This document shows positions 8,485-16,566 of a DNA stretch of 59,960 nucleotides, one piece after another (within the stretch, counting starts at the first letter, position 1; each line of letters begins with the position of its first letter). Origin of the DNA: Microcaldota archaeon (GTDB lineage Archaea; Micrarchaeota; Micrarchaeia; Norongarragalinales; UBA97); assembly GCA_016194335.1 (NCBI GenBank), contig JACQBR010000008.1, forward strand, positions 64,864 to 124,823. Direction: 5' to 3'. The translations under genes were made by a program, and so were the position numbers. The notes beneath the pieces were generated by a model. That model ran no database searches and was not told the DNA's origin. It saw only the letters and a program-made list of their open reading frames with translations.

Positions 8485-8571
8485 CACGACGCCCCTTGGC
8501 CCCTTCTTTATTACTTTTTTGCCTGCTTATTCCCATAATCTAATGTAGGCTTCAAGGTGGTAACTCTTAAA

Positions 8572-9030
8572 ATGGAAATTTCTGACGAAACGCGGCAGGA
8601 CCTAATCGAATTCCAGAACCTCCAGCAGCAGATGCAGCTCCTGATGATGCAGAAGCAGCAGATGCAGGCCCAGCTTTTCGAGTCGGAAAGGGTGGCTGAG
8701 GAGATGGGGAAGGCGGGGGACGACGCGGTGCTCTACCGCTCGGTAGGCCCGATTTTGGTGAAGAAGGGCAAGGCGGAGATTGTGAGGGAACTTGCGGAAG
8801 AGAAGTCGGCAATCGACGGCCGCAGTTCCCTGATTTCAAGGCAGGAGCAGAAGGTGAAGGAACGCCTCATGGCCCTGCAGGAGAAGTTCAAGAAGCTCGA
8901 GAGCTCCATGGTGGCAGGAGGCGCAAAACAGGACAAGGGCGGCCTTTTCGCAGGAGGCGAGGGCGCGTCGATGTCAGGCTCCTCCTCAAGCTCCGGCCCC
9001 TCAATCGCGAGAAGGAATAAGTCAGGCTGA
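8572..9030 (+). CDS. pfdB: Prefoldin subunit beta
   Basis: About 152 residues. Two long coiled-coil helices (DETRQDLIEFQNLQQQMQLL and the RQEQKVKERLMALQEKF region) flank the central hairpin (AVLYRSVGPILVKKG), the standard layout of prefoldin beta, whose hexamer hands unfolded proteins to the thermosome. After residue 120 there is an extra low-complexity tail rich in Gly and Ser that most family members lack. ATG 8572 gives the typical MEISDE start. Confidence 0.88.
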   Translation: MEISDETRQDLIEFQNLQQQMQLLMMQKQQMQAQLFESERVAEEMGKAGDDAVLYRSVGPILVKKGKAEIVRELAEEKSAIDGRSSLISRQEQKVKERLMALQEKFKKLESSMVAGGAKQDKGGLFAGGEGASMSGSSSSSGPSIARRNKSG

Positions 9031-9212
9031 TTTTCAGCAATTCCCGAAGAGGAACAGCAATAAGCGAGGGAGCCGATCAACTCATAGCGGATTGCATAAA
9101 TAATGAAACATTGCCAGCAATCCGCTAGTTGCAAGTCGCACTTCTAAAGTTCCAGAATTAATGCGATTTGCTATCAGTTGCAAGCCGGGGGTGATTTTCA
9201 GCAGTCCCCGAA
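9028..9212. repeat. Duplicated gene-end sequence interrupted by element A2
   Basis: A 21-base segment at 9028-9048 recurs at 9192-9212 with two differences. The second copy encodes the last residues (FGDC and stop) of the minus-strand pilin-like gene, and the first copy would encode FGNC and stop. Subtracting the 91-base element between them leaves a 73-base period, so an older tandem duplication was later split by the element. Confidence 0.65.
9084..9174 (+). repeat. Palindromic element family A, copy 2 (91 bp)
   Basis: Same structure as the copies at 4788, 39825 and 56782. The first stem is perfect (GCGGATTGC/GCAATCCGC) and the second has one G-T wobble (GCAAGTCGC/GCGATTTGC). It lies between the convergent prefoldin and pilin-like genes. 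The single base on each side is C. Confidence 0.93.
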
Positions 9213-9656
9213 CAGTGGCCTCGCCCCTTCTTCCGCAGTTTCCTTCCCGCCTTCGGCGCGGTAGGCAAGCGTGACGTTGCTTATCTGGAACCGCGCGCTT
9301 TTCGGCAGGCACGCGATTATCGCCTGCGCCTGCAGCGTTTTTCTCTCCCTCGGCTGGAATTGGACGGGAGTGTTGGAGATTTCCGCGCCGTCGAAGCTTA
9401 TTGAATCAAGAGTTACGGCTGTTGAGTAGAGCCTGTTGGCAACCGTCATCGAAACTGCATTGCCGGCGGCGTGCGCGTCGGTTATCGTGAGTGGCGATGC
9501 GGAAGACCAGTACTCCGCCGACTGCCGTTCCTTCGAGGGCGTGCCGAAGTCGGGGGCGTAGCCCAGCGCGCCCAGCACCGCAATCAGCGCGAGAAGCACG
9601 GCGCCGAGGATTACGAGGCCCTGCCCCGAATTCTCCACCTTCCTGTTTGGGGCCAT
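9198..9656 (-). CDS. Pilin-like secreted protein
   Basis: About 152 residues: a short charged N-terminus, then SGQGLVILGAVLLALIAVLG, a hydrophobic helix with the look of an archaeal class III (type IV pilin-like) signal, then a beta-rich extracellular domain. Two cysteines remain (CLPKS and the last residue). The exact processing site is uncertain because a K/R-G-Q context is only approximated by SGQG. ATG 9656 gives MAPNRK. The 5' region is tandemly duplicated upstream. Confidence 0.6.
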   Translation of the reverse strand: MAPNRKVENSGQGLVILGAVLLALIAVLGALGYAPDFGTPSKERQSAEYWSSASPLTITDAHAAGNAVSMTVANRLYSTAVTLDSISFDGAEISNTPVQFQPRERKTLQAQAIIACLPKSARFQISNVTLAYRAEGGKETAEEGARPLFGDC

Positions 9657-9762
9657 GTGTGTCAATCAACCGTCCTGGAATTTCCTTGCCGATTCTTCAT
9701 TTTTCATGTTTGGGGCCATGTGTGTCAATTAACCGTCCTGAATCTCTTTGCAAACTCTTCAT
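9644..9762. repeat. Imperfect 63-base tandem duplication at the pilin 5' end
   Basis: The 23-base core at 9644-9666, covering the pilin start codon, recurs at 9707-9729 with one difference, and similarity continues to about 9762 (AACCGTCCTG, TCTTCAT). The outer copy carries a start codon too but its frame (MAPNMKNEE...) closes after 17 codons. The repeat ends at the stop of the 712-residue gene. Confidence 0.75.
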
Positions 9763-11894
9763 CCCCCCGATGCCTTCTCCGAAGCGAGCACTTTGGAGTA
9801 TGCGCCAAAAACGCTGTCAATCCTCTTTCCAAAGCCGTCTTGGAATTCTGTCACAAGCCCGTCGAAGTGGCTTACGATCCGCTTGGCGTCATTCACGGCA
9901 GTTTCCCTCTCGTCGAAATCGTCAAGCGCCTTTTCGTTGGAGGTCCTTGAGGAAACAGCATTCATGAACTTCCTTCCGTCGGGGTCGTCGGATTTCAGCC
10001 TTGCCATGATTCTCAGGAACTCGATTCCCCTTGCATCGGCTTGAAAGGCGCGGCCTATGTTCTCGTCGTCAGTCCCGTAATCAGTATTGTAAGTGCCTAT
10101 TGCCACGCTTTCGTAGAAAAAATCCTCCCCGAGGGTGGGGGAGGCATTCCGCAGTTTCCACAATTTCCGGATTTGGTCGGGTTTGAGCGATTTCGACAGG
10201 AGAAGGAGCCACATGAGGTTTTTTCCGGATATCTTCAGGTCCAGCAGCGTATGGCGGTTTGCAATCGCGGCTTTGAACCACGTTGCAGTTTGCCTGTCCT
10301 TCGGTTCCCTCCCCTTCGTCCCACGGCGGCGGACTACGCTGGTTTCAGGGGGTTTTTGTTCATTTCCACTTGCATCTTCCGCAACCCCCCGGACGGCCGC
10401 GGCGACATACGGCATGTCCTGCGGGCCGAAGCCGTTGAACAGTTCGGCGGCCTTGCGGCCCAAGTCCTCCCCCAATTCCAGATTTAGCAGATAGGCCCAA
10501 GGCACGGCGCGGTCCTTCGATGTTTGGGTTGCAAGGTTGAGCGCGGAAAAGTCCTTCTGTTCCTGCACCTTGTTCGGGGTTCCTCTCGTCGCAATGATTG
10601 TCAGGACGGTGGCAGGCGGAATGGGGCCGGAAGTTGAGCGGGAGCTTTGCAAGGCCGTTTGCACGAGTTCCTTATGCTTCTCCAGACCGAACAGGGAAGT
10701 TGTTGCCACCGCGTGCTCGAGCCTCTCCATTGCCTTGACGCTCCTGCACGCCGCAACGCCCGTATCGAAAGCCGCATTTTGCGCCCGGCCGTTTTCCACA
10801 ACCGCGTCGATGAGGTGCTTGAGCTCGTCGGGTTTCACTTCGTGCGCCTTTTCAAGCTCGAGCACCCGGTCAATCTGCTGCGGGGTGAGCCTGGAATCCG
10901 CCCCCCCGTTTTTTTCCATGATGCGGGCGTAATCCCGCAGGCATCCTGGCGGCGTTTGCCTCGCCATGAGGCGGGCGACGATGTCGGGGTCCCTAATTGT
11001 GCGAATGGCTTGGAACGCGCTGTCGGGGTGCGGGTAGTTCTTCCTGTTGGCGTCATTGTAATCCCCCAACAGCTTGACGAGGCTTTCCGCCTGCCTGCTG
11101 CTGTAACTGTCCGCCTTCGCAAGAGAGGAGGACACCGCCGGAATCAGTTTTCCCTCCGCCCCGGCAATGATTGCGTTCTTAACGTGAGTCACGCGGTCGG
11201 AGAGTTTCTGCTCGCGCCGCGGAATGTGCGGAAGGAACGATTCCTGCAATGCAAGTGCCACGTTTGGAAGCTGTTCCTCAGGCAGGCCTTGGTCCTTGGC
11301 AATGCGGCTGGCCTGTTGGATAATCCTGAATTTCTCCCTCTTTGCCGTCTTGCCCAGAAGCTCGTGCGCGGCAATCGCGGGGCCCATGGCCTCCGCGCCA
11401 AAGCCGTTTGCAATTGCCGAGAGGATAATGTCACTCGCCGCCCCCTGCCTTTGCACGCAGAGAATGGCGTGCCTGAGGTTTTCGTCCCGCAGTTCCGGCT
11501 TGATTTTTAACGCCGCCCTTGCAGCCTTCCGTGATGCGCCATCCTCTATGGCGTAAACTGCGGGCTCTATCCTTTCCATGTGTGCGCCTGCACGCAATGC
11601 GTGTTGCAATGTTCCCGCCTGCGTGGCCGGGCGGTGATGAAGCAGGAGCGAGGCGTAAACAAGGTCATGCGACCTTGCGCCCGCGTCTATCGCGTGCCCG
11701 ATGGTGTCGTGGTCCACCCCGTGGCCAAGCAGGCCGGCAACCAGGGCCGCGTGGGGATTGTGATGGCCCAGCCCCCAATGCCGGGCAAATACCGACGCGA
11801 CTTTTTCGCCTGCCCCGATTATCTCTTCTGCAGTTTCCGCAATGGGCCTTTCCAATTTCCGCAATCTCCCATGGCTTTGTAGGGCAAACGCCAT
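9759..11894 (-). CDS. Large helical orphan protein
   Basis: About 711 residues from ATG 11894, with no signal peptide and no clear membrane helix. I do not recognise it. Residues 30-190 contain loosely repeated helical units of the form A-L/I-x-x-G-A followed by I-x-x-A-I/V-x-A (AIDAGARSHDLVYASLL, ALRAGAHMERIEPAVYAI, AIANGFGAEAMGPAIAA), reminiscent of alpha-helical solenoids. The middle is helical and charged; the C-terminal third is compact with DFDERETAVNDAKRIVSHFD. A TTG frame opens at 11945. It precedes the pilin-like gene on the same strand, with the duplicated segment between. Confidence 0.75.
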   Translation of the reverse strand: MAFALQSHGRLRKLERPIAETAEEIIGAGEKVASVFARHWGLGHHNPHAALVAGLLGHGVDHDTIGHAIDAGARSHDLVYASLLLHHRPATQAGTLQHALRAGAHMERIEPAVYAIEDGASRKAARAALKIKPELRDENLRHAILCVQRQGAASDIILSAIANGFGAEAMGPAIAAHELLGKTAKREKFRIIQQASRIAKDQGLPEEQLPNVALALQESFLPHIPRREQKLSDRVTHVKNAIIAGAEGKLIPAVSSSLAKADSYSSRQAESLVKLLGDYNDANRKNYPHPDSAFQAIRTIRDPDIVARLMARQTPPGCLRDYARIMEKNGGADSRLTPQQIDRVLELEKAHEVKPDELKHLIDAVVENGRAQNAAFDTGVAACRSVKAMERLEHAVATTSLFGLEKHKELVQTALQSSRSTSGPIPPATVLTIIATRGTPNKVQEQKDFSALNLATQTSKDRAVPWAYLLNLELGEDLGRKAAELFNGFGPQDMPYVAAAVRGVAEDASGNEQKPPETSVVRRRGTKGREPKDRQTATWFKAAIANRHTLLDLKISGKNLMWLLLLSKSLKPDQIRKLWKLRNASPTLGEDFFYESVAIGTYNTDYGTDDENIGRAFQADARGIEFLRIMARLKSDDPDGRKFMNAVSSRTSNEKALDDFDERETAVNDAKRIVSHFDGLVTEFQDGFGKRIDSVFGAYSKVLASEKASGG

Positions 11895-11986
11895 TTTTAA
11901 TCCGGAAGTTTGGGCCTCGATGGCTGTGGCAACATCGAGCCTCAAGTAGGCAATAAAAGCCCCCTCCGCCTATTTTAGCACTAAGT

Positions 11987-12952
11987 ATGGATGCGGAAAA
12001 GTTTGCCAAGGCCCTCAAAGGCCTCAAGGGCCCTACGCTCGTCACGTTCCACTCGCTGGGAGACATTGACGCAGTTGGAGGGGCCTTTGCCCTCAAGACG
12101 CTCATTCCCAATTCGGAGGTGAGGGCGAGCGGCGGCGTGGGCGCGGGCGCAAGGCGCCTTCTTGAAAAGCTTCACATCCCCCTTCCTAAGCAAATGTCCA
12201 AATCCGATTTCTCAAGGTTTGGCAGCATCGTTCTGGTTGACGTGGGCAACCCGGATTTGCTTGGGGAGTTCGGCGGCGAGTTCAAGGGCTTCGCGGGGAC
12301 GCTTGCGGTCGTGGACCACCACTACCACTCGAACAACCTCAAGGCAGGCCATTCGCTCATTGAGCGCGATGCAAGCAGCAGTTGCGAAATAGTTCACGAA
12401 CTGCTTGAGGCTGCTGGAGTCGAGATTGGCGAAAATGAGGCTTTGCTTCTCCTTGCGGGCATTTTAGCCGACTCGGCGTTCTTCAAAAGCGCACGCAAAA
12501 GGACTTTCCACTCGTTTTCGCGCCTTCTGCAAAAGACGAGCTTGGACTACCCGTCAATTCTGGATCTCGCCATGCCACGCAGGGACGTTTCTGAAAAAAT
12601 CGCGCGGCTAAGGTGCGTGCAGTCGGCCAAGTTCGAACGGGCGGGGGAATTCGTCGTGGGGCATTCGCTTTCGAGTGCGTTCGAGCTTTCCTGCGCCTCT
12701 GCACTTGTCGAGTGCGGCTGCGACGCCGCCTTCGTTGCCAACCCCAAGGAGGGCAGGATGAGCGGGGCGAAGAGGAGCGCCCTGCGGGGCGTGAACGTGG
12801 GGAAGCTGATGGAAACCGCCGGAAGGGCGATGGGAGGCAGCGGCGGGGGCCACGAGAACGTCGGCGGAGCGAGGGGGAGGAAGGAGGCGGTTCAAAAGGC
12901 GCTTGAGCGGATCGTTAAGTTGGCAGTAAGGAAGCTGAAAATGGGAACTTGA
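11987..12952 (+). CDS. DHH-family phosphoesterase
   Basis: RecJ/NrnA-like protein of 321 residues. The DHH domain shows HSLGDIDAVGG (metal-binding Asp residues), IVLVDVGNP, and VVDHHYHS, the namesake DHH motif. The C-terminal DHHA1 domain ends with GGSGGGHENVGGA, which binds the substrate. Such proteins degrade short RNAs, pAp or single-stranded DNA ends; which of these applies cannot be told from sequence. A CAATAAAAGC box about 30 bases before ATG 11987 fits a leaderless transcript. Confidence 0.87.
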   Translation: MDAEKFAKALKGLKGPTLVTFHSLGDIDAVGGAFALKTLIPNSEVRASGGVGAGARRLLEKLHIPLPKQMSKSDFSRFGSIVLVDVGNPDLLGEFGGEFKGFAGTLAVVDHHYHSNNLKAGHSLIERDASSSCEIVHELLEAAGVEIGENEALLLLAGILADSAFFKSARKRTFHSFSRLLQKTSLDYPSILDLAMPRRDVSEKIARLRCVQSAKFERAGEFVVGHSLSSAFELSCASALVECGCDAAFVANPKEGRMSGAKRSALRGVNVGKLMETAGRAMGGSGGGHENVGGARGRKEAVQKALERIVKLAVRKLKMGT

Positions 12953-13037
12953 GGTGCAATGAAGTAGACTCTTAGTTAGGCACTACAACAAAATTTTGAT
13001 TGAGGCCGGAACTCCCGTTGTCTCAATCCCCCGATTC

Positions 13038-13385
13038 CTACATCACCAGCGCCGCGATGCTCGCAACCGCGAGGAGCATCGCGATGATTTCCCTGTTGGC
13101 GAACCTGTCGCCCAGAAAGATCATCGAGAGGATTGCGACCCCCACGGTGCTCAGCGAAAGGACGGCCGTGACGAGAGCAACTTTGCCTCCTTCGAGCGAC
13201 TTGAGCGTGAGGAGAAAGCCTGCTGCCGCAACTGCGAGGAAGAAGAGCGTGAGGCCGGGGTTGGCGGTGGCGATTGAGGGGGAGAGGGCCTTTTCCTGCG
13301 CAACGAGCATCTTGAGCAGGACGTTGCCGATGGAGAAGAGCGCCACCGCCACGAGGGCGTAGGCAAGCCAGCTTTCGAAAGCCAT
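13038..13385 (-). CDS. Small four-helix EamA/SMR-like membrane protein
   Basis: About 115 residues with four hydrophobic helices and the half-transporter pattern of EamA or small multidrug resistance proteins (LSLSTVGVAILSMIFLGDRF near the end). It would act as a dimer. Substrate unknown. ATG 13385 starts just before the first helix; an earlier frame opening at 13421 adds 12 charged residues. It converges on the DHH gene. Confidence 0.7.
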   Translation of the reverse strand: MAFESWLAYALVAVALFSIGNVLLKMLVAQEKALSPSIATANPGLTLFFLAVAAAGFLLTLKSLEGGKVALVTAVLSLSTVGVAILSMIFLGDRFANREIIAMLLAVASIAALVM

Positions 13386-13518
13386 TTTTTTAACCCGTCC
13401 TGAGGTCTTTTCCTTCGGCACCTTTGGAACCTTAATTAATATCAGTTGCGCATTTAAAATGTGTTCGGCGGGCCGTTGGGGGCTTTTTCGCCCATCTGGA
13501 TTTGGGGGGCTTTTGCAC

Positions 13519-14727
13519 TTGAAACTGGCAGTGGCTAGCGATTTTCACTTCGGCTTCAACGCCGACGCGGCTGAGCAGGCGCGCACGGCCCTGCTTGACG
13601 GCAAGGGGAAGGCCGACGTGCTGCTCGCGCCGGGCGACCTTTTCGACACCCGCGTGCCGCGGCAGGAGACCGTCCACGAGGCAATCCGCATCTTCCAGGA
13701 GGCCAAGGGCGCGGGAGAGGGGAGGATTTCAGTCACGGTCGTGGAAGGCAGCGTGGAGCGCCAGCTTGACACCAATCCCGTCATCGGCATTTACGGCACG
13801 CACGAGCGCAGGGCAAAGGGCCTTACCAACGTCATCGAACTGCTCCACTCGGCGGGAGTGATGGTGAACTGCCACGCGCGCAAGGTGATTGCCGAAAAAT
13901 CGGGTGGGAAAAAGCCCGACCGCGTCTGCATCCAGGGGATGGGCGGCGTGCCGGAGGAGATGGCCGCACAGGCGCTGAAGCTGATGAGTTTCAAGCCCGT
14001 GCCGGGGTGCTTCAACGTGTTCATGTTCCACCAGAGCGTCCGCGAGCTCATTCCCCAGGACGAGTCGGCCATGACGATGGCAGACCTTCCGGACGGCTTC
14101 GACCTTTACGTCAACGGCCACATCCACTGGAGGCAGGAGTTCCACGAGGCCGGAAAGCACCTCATCATTCCCGGCAGCACGGTCGTGACGCAGATGAAGG
14201 CGAACGAGGCCAACCCCAAGGGGTATTACCTCTACGACACGGACGGCCGCAAGGCGGAGTTCGTGGCGACAAAGACGCGGCCGTTTTTCTACAGGGAGCT
14301 GAAGTTCGATTCCGCCCTCCCCCAGCAGGTGCTTGCCGAGGCGCGCGAGGCGCTGGAAACGGTCTTGCGCACCGCGCCTCATTCGATGCCGCAGGTGAAG
14401 CTCAAGCTCGCGGGGACGCTTGCCGGCGGCGTGCCGCAAGGCGCTCTTGAAGCCTCGTCGCTTGAGCGCGAGTTCGGCCAGAAGATGCTTCTCAGCGTCG
14501 ATTCGCAGATGAATTCAATGAGCCTGAGGGACAAGATTGAATTCCTCCGCCGCATGCGCGAGCAGAGCAAGAGCGCCGCCGAGGTTGGGATGGACATCCT
14601 CAAGGAGAGGCTGAGGCAGAAGGGCGTCCTGCCCTCCGAACTTCCCGCCAATTGCGAGGGCGAGCTTTTCGAACTCCTCTCGCAGGGGGAAGTGGACAAG
14701 GCAATGGCGCTTTTGATGGTGGAGTGA
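13519..14727 (+). CDS. Mre11/SbcD-like nuclease
   Basis: Calcineurin-like phosphoesterase with the Mre11 order of motifs: SDFHFGF, GDLFDTR, GTHERR, MFHQSV and NGHIHWR. The third motif is usually GNHD; here the Asn is replaced by Thr. After the catalytic domain comes a helical C-terminal region ending at a short Glu-rich tail. Mre11 processes DNA ends together with Rad50, but no Rad50 gene lies in the window. I favour TTG 13519, ten bases after a G-rich ribosome site; the ATG at 13459 sits on a TTTAAA box and is less likely. Confidence 0.8.
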   Translation: MKLAVASDFHFGFNADAAEQARTALLDGKGKADVLLAPGDLFDTRVPRQETVHEAIRIFQEAKGAGEGRISVTVVEGSVERQLDTNPVIGIYGTHERRAKGLTNVIELLHSAGVMVNCHARKVIAEKSGGKKPDRVCIQGMGGVPEEMAAQALKLMSFKPVPGCFNVFMFHQSVRELIPQDESAMTMADLPDGFDLYVNGHIHWRQEFHEAGKHLIIPGSTVVTQMKANEANPKGYYLYDTDGRKAEFVATKTRPFFYRELKFDSALPQQVLAEAREALETVLRTAPHSMPQVKLKLAGTLAGGVPQGALEASSLEREFGQKMLLSVDSQMNSMSLRDKIEFLRRMREQSKSAAEVGMDILKERLRQKGVLPSELPANCEGELFELLSQGEVDKAMALLMVE

Positions 14728-14788
14728 CGCCAGCGTCATTCCCAGAACTAGAGCCATAATAATAAACTTTCGGAGTGACTGTTCTCTT

Positions 14789-15111
14789 ATGCTCCATTCG
14801 AAGGGAGAGATTGAAGGGTTCCACCGTTTCCTAAGGCTGAAGGAACCGGCGAGTTCGGGGAAATCAGGAGGGCTTGGAAGGCCCTTGCAGTCAGGCACCA
14901 AGTCCCCAATGGGAGGGAGCCGGACGAAGCCAAATGGCGCCAAGCCAATATCGCCATGGATGCACTGATGGAGCATTACCGCGTTGCCGCTACTTTGCAA
15001 GATGCGTTTGCCAATTTCAGAGGGCGGGATCAGCATGAGCCGGTAAGGGAACGGGAGCCCTCCAAGCCTGCGGAGAGAAAGTCTCTTATAGCTAAACGCA
15101 AAAATAATTGA
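14789..15111 (+). pseudogene. Frameshifted J-domain-like gene
   Basis: ATG 14789 reads FHRFLRLKEPAS and then loses the frame; one frame over, from about 14853, the reading continues FGEIRRAWKALAVRHQ and runs to the TGA at 15109-15111. Adding one T after GCGAGT joins them into a J-domain-like protein of about 107 residues (helix II IRRAWKALAVRH, helix III EAKWRQANIAMDALMEHYR). The HPD tripeptide that activates Hsp70 is missing, replaced by QVPNG. The last codons and stop come from repeat element B1. A TATA-like AATAATAAAC lies about 28 bases upstream of the ATG. Confidence 0.6.
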
Positions 15112-15201
15112 ACTTTCTTCAACGTGGCTGGCGAGTTTACACCTACGCAGTGCATCCGGTCGGCGGCAAGTAAAAGTTCAGAAATTAATGCGTTCCGCTA
15201 T
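15088..15201 (+). repeat. Palindromic element family B, copy 1 (114 bp)
   Basis: Identical over 114 bases to 20042-20155. The ends are imperfect inverted repeats (ATAGCTAAACGCA and TGCGTTCCGCTAT). They match family A at both ends: ATAGC plus a downstream AAATAAT, and AGTTC-AGAA-TTAATGCG before GCTAT. Here it provides the stop of the J-like pseudogene and the ATG (15188) of the next ORF. Confidence 0.95.
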
Positions 15202-15634
15202 TAAAGATATTGAGCGGGAAGAAAGGAGAAGCAGGCTATTGAGATGGTATTTCAGGCTTAAGGATGGATTCATGCGCCTCCGAAGGGAATTCGGATGGAA
15301 ATACGAAGACAAGCGGGAGAAAATCAAGGAGATAATGCGGAGGTATGGGGCGGCAAGAGAGGGTTTGGAAAATGATTTTGACAAAAGGTTTCAGGACATC
15401 ATGGTCTTGCGGCGGTATTGGGCCATATGTCTTCACGAGGAAGAGCTAGGCAAAGCTTATGACGAGCATGGGGCGGAAAAGAAAGCGGCTCTTGATGAAC
15501 TAAAGAGAAGGGAGAATGAGGAACTCGAATCCTGCGAGAAGGAGCACGAGCAGTATCGCGCGACAAGTTGGGATAGGCTGATAAGGATTAGGAGGTTTCT
15601 CGACCATGTTGATGAAAAGCTTCGCGCCGTTTAA
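15188..15634 (+). CDS. Coiled-coil hypothetical protein
   Basis: 148 residues, nearly all helical and highly charged (REERRSRLLRW, KYEDKREKIKEIMRR, LDELKRRENEELESCEKEHEQY), so probably a coiled coil. Not assigned to a family. The ATG and first five codons (MRSAI) lie inside the family B element, so this start was created or replaced by the insertion; a downstream ATG near residue 29 is an alternative. It ends overlapping the convergent corA stop by four bases. Confidence 0.55.
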   Translation: MRSAIKDIEREERRSRLLRWYFRLKDGFMRLRREFGWKYEDKREKIKEIMRRYGAAREGLENDFDKRFQDIMVLRRYWAICLHEEELGKAYDEHGAEKKAALDELKRRENEELESCEKEHEQYRATSWDRLIRIRRFLDHVDEKLRAV

Positions 15635-16473
15635 AGCCAGTCCTTCCATTTCAGGAAGCCCGCCATCGCAACCATCGCGACGATTGTCCAGCCGATGATG
15701 GTGGCTTCCGCACCGGGTTGCGTGACGTCGAGGAGGGTCGAGAGGTGGCCGAGGTTCATGCCGAAGTGCCCGGCCACGATGGTGGGAATCATGAAGATGA
15801 TGGTGATTGCCGTGAGTTTCTTCACCACGTCGGAGAGGTTTTCTATGCGCTTGTTCAGCTCGTAAGTGTTCCTTATCTCGATTTCGTTCCTCAACCCGAC
15901 TATCTGCTGGCTGTGGCTCTTGATGCGGTCGAGGAGGTGGCGGAGCTTGGCGAGCATCACGTCGTAGTCGTAGCTGATGAATGCCGTGTTGACCTCGCGG
16001 ATGTCCCTGTCCTCCAGCTTTATCATCAGGTCCACGATGTCCTCGACCTTGTCACCCAGCTTTCGCAGCCTGCGGCCTAGCCGTTCGACCTGGTGGGGGT
16101 TGAGCCGCTCGTCCTCCTCGTCGATTTCCGCGTTTATCCTCTCAAAGGCGTTGCTGTAGGAGGAGAGGACCGACTTGAACACGAGGTAGGTCAGGACCGT
16201 GCTCTCGCCGAACTTCTTTTTCATCGTGTGGCGGAAGAGCCTGAACTGGCTCTCGTCAATCCTCTTTGAGGAGTAGAGGAACGAATCGCCTTCGGAGAGC
16301 ACCATGAGGTTGTTGGGGTTTTCCGAAAAGTCGCGCAGGTTGATGATTACGTAACGGCCGTACTTGTCGAAAAAGTTGAAGTCAAGCTCGGTGAGGCTCT
16401 TGAGGTCAACCTCCACCCCGAAGCCCTTCACCGCCTTTTCGAACTCTGCGAATTCCGTGAAGTTGCGAATCAA
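15631..16473 (-). CDS. corA: CorA-family divalent cation channel
   Basis: 280 residues. A soluble alpha/beta N-terminal domain and a long helical stalk (RINAEIDEEDERLNPHQVERL...) lead to two C-terminal membrane helices. The helices are joined by the diagnostic GMN loop (AGHFGMNLGHL), the Mg2+ selectivity filter of the pentameric channel. It ends FLKWKDWL with a basic tail, as expected. The N-terminal domain is somewhat shorter than in bacterial CorA. Confidence 0.88.
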   Translation of the reverse strand: MIRNFTEFAEFEKAVKGFGVEVDLKSLTELDFNFFDKYGRYVIINLRDFSENPNNLMVLSEGDSFLYSSKRIDESQFRLFRHTMKKKFGESTVLTYLVFKSVLSSYSNAFERINAEIDEEDERLNPHQVERLGRRLRKLGDKVEDIVDLMIKLEDRDIREVNTAFISYDYDVMLAKLRHLLDRIKSHSQQIVGLRNEIEIRNTYELNKRIENLSDVVKKLTAITIIFMIPTIVAGHFGMNLGHLSTLLDVTQPGAEATIIGWTIVAMVAMAGFLKWKDWL

Positions 16474-16566
16474 GCCTAGTCCACCTTGAGTGCGTTTGAA
16501 AGCTAAAATTGGCCCTGAAGTGTAATTGCTTGCTTGAAATATAAAACCGATTGCGCCAAACGGCCT

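Noticed and set aside
9082-9312. Minus-strand frame reading through element A2
   Set aside because: It starts in the antisense of the pilin-like gene in a different frame and has no gene-like part outside the element, unlike the A3 case.
10041-11956. Several long plus-strand frames opposite the 712-residue gene
   Set aside because: They are antisense shadows typical of GC-rich coding DNA; the minus-strand frame has consistent protein-like composition throughout.
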